A DNA stretch of 64,000 nucleotides, from assembly GCA_039201605.1 (NCBI GenBank), contig JBCCRO010000011.1, positions 62,001 through 126,000 of the forward strand. The letters are read 5' to 3'. The translations under genes were made by a program, and so were the position numbers. Origin of the DNA: CADEDH01 sp039201605 (lineage in GTDB: Bacteria > Actinomycetota > Acidimicrobiia > Acidimicrobiales > SZUA-35). Below the pieces are notes generated by a model that was not told where the DNA came from, did no database searches, and was given only the letters and a program-made list of their open reading frames with translations. How positions within the stretch are numbered: position 1 is the first letter of the stretch; each line of letters opens with the position of its first letter. Below, piece after piece: positions 59,213 through 64,000 of this stretch.

Positions 59213-59987
59213 GGTCGTGATCGTCGACGCCCCCGAGGCCGCCGGCCGACTCATCGGTGAACACATCGCAGGCCGGATCCGCAGCGGGCCGACGTTCGTT
59301 CTCGGCGTGGCCACCGGGGCGACACCGCTCCCCGTCTACGCCGAACTGGCTCGCCACGCCCGACTCGGTCTCGACGTCTCCGGCGTGTCGGCGTTCGCCC
59401 TCGACGAGTACGTCGGCCTCGCGGCGGACCATCCGGAGAGCTACCGCAGCGTGATCCGGCGCAAGGTCACGGTGCCGCTCGGCCTCGATCCGCGCCGAGT
59501 CCACGTACCGGACGGCTCCGAAGCCGACATCGAGACGGCGGGCGATCGGTTCGAGTCGGCGCTGCTGAGCAGCGGCGGGACCGACCTGCAGCTGCTCGGT
59601 ATCGGCGCCGACGGCCACGTCGGCTTCAACGAGCCGGGCTCGTCGCTCGCATCGCGCACCCGGGTCAAGACGCTGACGGAGCGGACCAGGCGGGACAATG
59701 CACGGTTCTTCGACGCCTTGGAGCAGGTACCGACGCACTGCGTCACGCAGGGCATCGGAACCATCCTGGAGGCCGCCCACCTCGTCCTCCTCGCCTTCGG
59801 CTCCCACAAGGCGGCCGCAGTCGCCGCCGCCGTCGAGGGGCCGGTTACCGCCTCGCTCCCCGCTTCGTGTATCCAGTTGCACCAGCGCGTGACCGTCGTC
59901 GTCGACGAGGCCGCCGCAGTCGAGCTCGAACGGGCCGAGTACTACCGATGGGTCTTCGCCAACAAGCCGGCATGGCAGGGTCTGTGA
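59205..59987 (+). CDS. nagB: Glucosamine-6-phosphate deaminase
   Basis: 260 residues from a GTG, 4 nt after GGAGGG. GVATGATPLPVYAEL (phosphate site), FALDEYVGLAADHPESY (catalytic Asp, active-site lid), GIGADGHVGFNEPGSSLASR (His/Glu catalytic block) and TQGIGTI are the NagB motifs. It converts glucosamine-6-phosphate to fructose-6-phosphate and ammonia. It overlaps the kinase upstream and NagA downstream. Confidence 0.96.
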   Translation: MAEVVIVDAPEAAGRLIGEHIAGRIRSGPTFVLGVATGATPLPVYAELARHARLGLDVSGVSAFALDEYVGLAADHPESYRSVIRRKVTVPLGLDPRRVHVPDGSEADIETAGDRFESALLSSGGTDLQLLGIGADGHVGFNEPGSSLASRTRVKTLTERTRRDNARFFDALEQVPTHCVTQGIGTILEAAHLVLLAFGSHKAAAVAAAVEGPVTASLPASCIQLHQRVTVVVDEAAAVELERAEYYRWVFANKPAWQGL

Positions 59988-61135
59988 ACCTCGGAACGGA
60001 CGGGGTCGCCGCCAACGGGTCGCTCCTGGTCCATTCGGGAACCCTGGTGGACGCCGACGGTGCACGCCCGGGGTGGGTGCTGATCGACGGTGGCCGCATC
60101 ACCGCCGTCGGTGACGCGGCGGCACCGATACCCACGGCGGCGCACGTCATCGACGCAGCCGGCGGGTACGTCACCCCGGGGTTCGTCGACATCCACTGCA
60201 ATGGTGCCGGCGGCGTTCATTTCCAGGGCGGTGTCGACCACGCCCTGGTGGCCGCCCGCACCATGCGTTCGTTCGGCGCCACCCGTGTCGTCGCCTCCTT
60301 GGTCACCGCCTCGATCGATGGCATCGTGGCATCGATCGAGGCCCTCCTCCCTGCGATCGAGCGCGATTCGGGACTCGTCGGCATACACGTCGAGGGTCCG
60401 TTCCTCGCACCGGGTCGCAAGGGGGCGCACGATCCCCGCTGGCTCAGTCTTCCCGACCCCGGCTCGATCGATCGGCTGCTGGTGGCGGCGGCGGGCACCC
60501 TCCGGAAGGTCACCCTCGCCCCCGAGCTTCCCGGTGCACTCGATGCCATCGCCCACCTCGTCGACGCCGGTGTCGCCGTCGCCGTCGGCCACACGGACTG
60601 CGACTACGAGACCGCCCGGGAAGCGTTCGCCCGAGGCGCGTCCCTGGTCACCCACGCCTTCAACGCCATGGCGCCGATCGAGGGCCGACGCCCCGGAGTG
60701 CTTGGCGCCGCAATCGAAGCCGACCACGTGACCATCGAGGTGATCGCCGACGGCCTCCACGTCCATCCTGCGTCGATCGCACTCCTGTTCGCCGCGGCAC
60801 CGGATCGGATCGCCCTGGTCACCGACGCCATGGCGGCGACCGCCGCCCCTCCGGGCCGCTATCTGTTGGGCACCGTCGACGTCGACGTCGTCGAAGGCCG
60901 CGCCGTCGTGGCAGGCACCGAGACGCTCGCCGGCTCCACGCTCACCCCGGATCGCGCCCTCCGGACCGTGGTGAACGATTGCGGGATCGGACTGGATCAG
61001 GCCATCGCCGCGCTCACGGTGGCCCCGGCGCGCGCCATCGGCGAGACAACCCGACCAGTTCTGGCGTCGGGCGCACGAGCGGAGCTCGTCGTGCTCGACG
61101 CCGACCTTTCGGTCGCCGCAGTCCTCGCCCGCTGA
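59984..61135 (+). CDS. nagA: N-acetylglucosamine-6-phosphate deacetylase
   Basis: 383 residues from a GTG overlapping the nagB stop (GTGA); an ATG at 59972 is the alternative. Motifs: PGFVDIHCNGAGG (first metal site), GIHVEGPFLAPGRKGAHDP, AVGHTDCDYE, THAFNAMAPIEGRRPG, DGLHVHP and LVTDAMAAT with the catalytic Asp. It removes acetate from GlcNAc-6-phosphate in the cytoplasm, feeding NagB. Last gene of the operon; a possible stem follows but no clear terminator. Confidence 0.95.
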   Translation: MNLGTDGVAANGSLLVHSGTLVDADGARPGWVLIDGGRITAVGDAAAPIPTAAHVIDAAGGYVTPGFVDIHCNGAGGVHFQGGVDHALVAARTMRSFGATRVVASLVTASIDGIVASIEALLPAIERDSGLVGIHVEGPFLAPGRKGAHDPRWLSLPDPGSIDRLLVAAAGTLRKVTLAPELPGALDAIAHLVDAGVAVAVGHTDCDYETAREAFARGASLVTHAFNAMAPIEGRRPGVLGAAIEADHVTIEVIADGLHVHPASIALLFAAAPDRIALVTDAMAATAAPPGRYLLGTVDVDVVEGRAVVAGTETLAGSTLTPDRALRTVVNDCGIGLDQAIAALTVAPARAIGETTRPVLASGARAELVVLDADLSVAAVLAR

Positions 61136-61294
61136 GGATGCCCCGCCGTCGCCGTCGAGGCCGAGCGGCTGCACGATCGCCTGAAGCGGCGAGCCGTTGT
61201 GGAGGCCGGATAGCCGATTCGGCTGAACCAGCCCACCCGATACTCTTGCGCTGGCGAGAGCCGAACTCATCGACGACGTTCTGGAGCCAGTCCC

Positions 61295-62098
61295 ATGTCT
61301 GAGCAAAGTGGATCCACCCCCGAGCCGTCCGACGGCGTCATGGTCGAACAGGCCGACGGCCGTACGACCATCACCCTTGCCCGACCGGAGCTGCTGAACA
61401 GCATCGACGATCACATGGTGGCGGCGCTGCATGTCGCGCTCGACGGCTGTGCCGATGCCCGGGTCGTCGTGGTCCGTGGTTCCGGCCGGGGCTTCTGCGC
61501 CGGGCGAGACCTGTCGAACGCCAAGCCCCTGGAGGAGGACGCCCGGGCCATCCTGGCCGAGCTGTTCAACCCTCTCATCGCCCGGTGGCGGTCGCTGCCG
61601 ATGCCGACCATCGCCGCCGTCCACGGCCCGGCCCTCGGCGTCGGCTTCGGCATCGCCATGGCGTGCGACATCGTCGTGGCCGCGGAGCGGAGCAGGTTGG
61701 GCTCGCCGTTCGCCAACATCGGCTGTGTTCTCGACTCCGGTGGACACGCAGCCCTCGTGCAGCGGGTGGGACCACATCGGGCGCTGGAGCTCATCTACAC
61801 CGGCCGACTTCTCTCCGGCGACGAGGCGGCGGCGATGGGCCTGGTGAACCGGGTCGTGGCCGACGATGCGTTGGACGCAGCGGTCGACGAACTCGCCACC
61901 GCCATCGGCGCCGGCCCGACGGCGGCCTTCGCCGCCTCGAAGCGGATCGTTCATGCCGTCGCCGACGGTTCCGCCGACTTCGCCGCCGTCCGGGCCGCCG
62001 AGGCCGAGGCCCAAGGTGAGCTGGCCGGCGAGCCTGACTACGTGGAGGGCATCTCGGCGTTCATGGAGAAGCGACCCGCAACCTTCGTCGGTCGCTGA
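61295..62098 (+). CDS. Enoyl-CoA hydratase/isomerase, PaaG-like
   Basis: 267 residues, crotonase fold: RGSGRGFCAGRDL (first oxyanion part), VHGPALGVGFGIAMACDIVV (second) and FANIGCVLDSGGHAAL, where the Asp in the DSGG position is that of PaaG-type isomerases rather than classical hydratases, which have Glu. It may isomerise the epoxide of phenylacetyl-CoA or a related enoyl-CoA. Convergent with a 3-hydroxyacyl-CoA dehydrogenase gene and near a PaaZ-like gene. Confidence 0.88.
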   Translation: MSEQSGSTPEPSDGVMVEQADGRTTITLARPELLNSIDDHMVAALHVALDGCADARVVVVRGSGRGFCAGRDLSNAKPLEEDARAILAELFNPLIARWRSLPMPTIAAVHGPALGVGFGIAMACDIVVAAERSRLGSPFANIGCVLDSGGHAALVQRVGPHRALELIYTGRLLSGDEAAAMGLVNRVVADDALDAAVDELATAIGAGPTAAFAASKRIVHAVADGSADFAAVRAAEAEAQGELAGEPDYVEGISAFMEKRPATFVGR

Positions 62099-62135
62099 GC
62101 GGCGCGCCGCCCGGACGGTCGACGTGGGCGGCCCG

Positions 62136-62966
62136 TCACCACTCGAAGAAACCCCGTCCGGTCTTCCTCCCCAGGTGCCCGTCGGCCACCATCTGCGCAA
62201 GCAGGTCGGGTGGGGCGAAGCGATCACCGATCGTCCGATGCAGATGGCGGGCGATATCGAGGCGGACATCGAGGCCGACGAGGTCGGTGAGGCGGAGGGG
62301 GCCCATGGGGTGTCGGTAGCCGAGGTGCATGGCCGTGTCGATGTCTTCGGCCGAGGCCACACCCTGCTCCAGCATCCGGATCGCCTCGAGCCCGAGAGCG
62401 AGGCCGAGGCGACTCGATGCGAAGCCGGGGGAGTCCTGCACCACGATCGACACCTTGCCGAGCCGGTCGCTGAGCGCCGCCGCCCGGGCCACCGCCTCGT
62501 CGGCGGTGTTCTCGCCGACCACGATCTCGACCAGTGACGAAACCGGTACCGGATTGAAGAAGTGGGTGCCGACCACCCGCCCCGGCCGACCGAGCCCCTC
62601 GGCGATGGCGCTCACCGAGAGGCTGCTGGTGTTGGTGGCCAGGACCACCTCCGGGCCGTGAAGGGCGTCGAGCGCGGCGAACACCTCACGCTTCAGATCG
62701 AGCAGTTCCGGAATCGCCTCGATCACCAGGTCGCTGCCCTCGGTGTCGCAGAGGTCATCGGCCCGGTCGAGTCGGGCGAGGGCGGCATCGACCTGCAGCG
62801 CCTCGTCCTTGGCGGCCAGACGCTCCAGCGACGAGCGGATCTGCTCGTCGGCGATCTCGGCCCGGGCGGGGTCGCGTTCGACGAGCACGACGTCGATTTC
62901 GGCGGCGACGCAGGACGTGGCGATCCCGGCCCCCATCGTCCCGGCTCCGATCACGGCAACTCTCAT
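62136..62966 (-). CDS. 3-hydroxyacyl-CoA dehydrogenase (PaaH/HbdA-like)
   Basis: 276 residues, single-domain-pair type. IGAGTMGAGIATSCVAAEID is the NAD loop; ATNTSSLSVSAIAEGLGRPG and GTHFFNPVPVSSLVEIV carry the catalytic Ser/His region; GYRHPMGPLRLTDLVGLDV marks the C-terminal domain. It oxidises a 3-hydroxyacyl-CoA, in this context perhaps 3-hydroxyadipyl-CoA of the phenylacetate route. Divergent from the PaaZ-like gene across a shared dyad. Confidence 0.92.
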   Translation of the reverse strand: MRVAVIGAGTMGAGIATSCVAAEIDVVLVERDPARAEIADEQIRSSLERLAAKDEALQVDAALARLDRADDLCDTEGSDLVIEAIPELLDLKREVFAALDALHGPEVVLATNTSSLSVSAIAEGLGRPGRVVGTHFFNPVPVSSLVEIVVGENTADEAVARAAALSDRLGKVSIVVQDSPGFASSRLGLALGLEAIRMLEQGVASAEDIDTAMHLGYRHPMGPLRLTDLVGLDVRLDIARHLHRTIGDRFAPPDLLAQMVADGHLGRKTGRGFFEW

Positions 62967-63006
62967 GATACTCCCAAAGGCAGATTTAGACGGTTCGGTG
63001 TATCAT
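62965..63006. promoter_or_regulatory. Inverted repeat in divergent promoter region
   Basis: ATGATAC (62965-62971) and GTATCAT (63000-63006) are perfect inverted arms 28 bp apart. The right arm includes TATCAT, 7 nt before the PaaZ-like ATG, a -10 for a leaderless transcript; a regulator binding both arms would control both genes. Confidence 0.45.
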
Positions 63007-63013
63007 ATTCGCC

Positions 63014-64000
63014 ATGACCACAACCACAGCTCTTTCGAGCCTCATCGCAGACGAGTGGGTTGTCGGTAGCGGCGACCTCACGCCGCTACTCGACGCAAGC
63101 ACCGGGGCCACGGTGGCCTCACTCGCCGGTGGAGGGCTCGATTTCGACGCTGCTGTCGCCCACGCCCGCACGATCGGCGTGGGGGAACTCACCGCTCTCA
63201 CCTTCCATGAGCGGGCTTCGATCCTGCGCAGCGTCGGCAAGCTGCTGCTGTCGGATCCGGTGAAGTCCGACCTGTACGAGTTGTCGTCGGCGACCGGAGC
63301 GACGCGTGCCGACTCCTGGATCGATATCGAGGGCGGGGCGGGGGCGGCCTTGACGTTGGCCAGCCTGGCCCGCAAGGAACTGCCCAACGCCAAGGTGGCG
63401 ATCGACGGTGCCCCCGAGGCGCTGTCGCGCGACGGATCGTTCATCGGCGTGCACGTCCTGAGCCCCCGCCGAGGCATCGAGGTGCAGATCAACGCCTTCA
63501 ACTTCCCGGTCTGGGGCATGTTGGAGAAGTTGGCCTCGGCGTTCCTGGCCGGAGTGCCGTCGATCGTGAAGCCCGCGCCGCAGACCGCCTACCTCGCCCA
63601 CGCCGCGGTGCAGGCAATCGACGAGGCGGGCCTGCTGCCTCCGGGCTCGTTGCAACTGGTGTGCGCCGATCCCGGCGATCTGCTCGACCACCTCGACGGA
63701 CAGGACAGCGTGGCCTTCACCGGCTCGGCCGCCACCGCCCAGGCGCTGCGGACCCATCCGGGCCTGGCGCAACGGTCGGTGCATTTCAGCGCCGAGCTCG
63801 ACTCGCTCAACGCCGCCGTACTGTTGCCGTCCGCCACGCCCGACACGCCCGAGTTCGGCCTCTACGTGAAGGAGCTGGTGAGCGAGATCACCACCAAGGC
63901 GGGCCAGAAGTGCACGGCGATCCGACGGGCCCTGGTGCCCGAGTCGCTGGTGGCACCGGTCGGCGAGGCGCTGGAAGCGGCCCTGGCCGACGTCGTCGTC
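63014..64000 (+). CDS. PaaZ-like aldehyde dehydrogenase, partial (3' end outside window)
   Basis: The first 329 residues of an aldehyde dehydrogenase of the PaaZ/PaaN type: PRRGIEVQINAFNFPVWGML and SIVKPAPQTAYLAHA are its cofactor-region wording, DSVAFTGSAATAQALR the NAD loop and KAGQKCTAIRR holds catalytic Cys300. In full PaaZ a MaoC-type hydratase domain follows; that part is beyond the window. It opens or oxidises the ring-opened semialdehyde of the phenylacetyl-CoA pathway. The gene starts 7 nt after TATCAT. Confidence 0.9.
   Translation, partial: MTTTTALSSLIADEWVVGSGDLTPLLDASTGATVASLAGGGLDFDAAVAHARTIGVGELTALTFHERASILRSVGKLLLSDPVKSDLYELSSATGATRADSWIDIEGGAGAALTLASLARKELPNAKVAIDGAPEALSRDGSFIGVHVLSPRRGIEVQINAFNFPVWGMLEKLASAFLAGVPSIVKPAPQTAYLAHAAVQAIDEAGLLPPGSLQLVCADPGDLLDHLDGQDSVAFTGSAATAQALRTHPGLAQRSVHFSAELDSLNAAVLLPSATPDTPEFGLYVKELVSEITTKAGQKCTAIRRALVPESLVAPVGEALEAALADVVV

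Noticed and set aside
27755..64000. Second att copy of the tRNA-Val 3' end inside the window
   Set aside because: I looked for the TTCAAATCCCTCATGGCCC core further along and did not see it; the other end of the island, if it exists, is outside.

Overview
The window is a high-GC (roughly 70%) bacterial chromosome segment. It suggests an actinobacterium, most plausibly class Acidimicrobiia. The grounds are SigE-type ECF sigma factors, many Cys-anchored lipoproteins, sugar ABC permeases without a local ATPase, and start codons (ATG, GTG, TTG) often sitting 6-9 nt after a TANNNT -10 hexamer, a sign of leaderless mRNAs. The assignment is inference; no rRNA is present.

1-16.8 kb holds housekeeping and accessory catabolism: an alpha/beta hydrolase and TetR pair divergent from a cytochrome P450 and second hydrolase; an amidohydrolase; an AhpD-like protein whose frame is interrupted by one TGA at the redox-motif position and followed by a SECIS-like hairpin (a probable selenoprotein); an MFS transporter; a xylulokinase-like FGGY kinase; an M16 lipoprotein peptidase; and a minus-strand series of SMP-30 lactonase, methyltransferase, Tat-exported PhoX-like protein and zinc-peptidase-like lipoprotein.

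17-27.5 kb carries an unusual transport locus: a membrane protein fusing BON-like, OmpA-like and Bmp/PnrA-type binding domains, then LivH and LivM permeases and two paralogous Liv-type binding lipoproteins, with no ATPase.

27.6-37 kb is a mobile and decaying region. tRNA-Cys and tRNA-Val are followed by a truncated, frameshifted serine recombinase whose C-terminus reads through the antisense strand of tRNA-Val, a 1.23-kb IS3-family element, a 5'-truncated intradiol dioxygenase, a broken SMP-30 lactonase, then an apparently intact IlvD/Edd dehydratase, FAH hydrolase, two SDRs and a FadR-type regulator: the enzyme set of a non-phosphorylative (diketo-hydrolase) sugar or sugar-acid route. A zinc alcohol dehydrogenase remnant closes it.

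37-50 kb is a patchwork of small unknown genes with a recurring ~28-bp intergenic motif, two SDR/TetR divergent pairs with palindromic operators, two lipoproteins (one M64-like), and two tandem ECF-sigma/membrane-protein operons, the second with an FtsX-like extracellular domain. A membrane-anchored flavin monooxygenase follows.

52-61 kb is a coherent amino-sugar regulon: a ROK repressor divergent from a binding lipoprotein, two permeases, a GH3 beta-N-acetylhexosaminidase, a ROK kinase, NagB and NagA. Genes from the first permease to nagA overlap or nearly abut. Chitin or peptidoglycan oligosaccharides would be imported, cleaved to GlcNAc, phosphorylated, deacetylated and deaminated to fructose-6-phosphate. 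The last 3 kb holds an enoyl-CoA isomerase/hydratase, a 3-hydroxyacyl-CoA dehydrogenase and the start of a PaaZ-like aldehyde dehydrogenase, the signature of phenylacetyl-CoA-type ring degradation.
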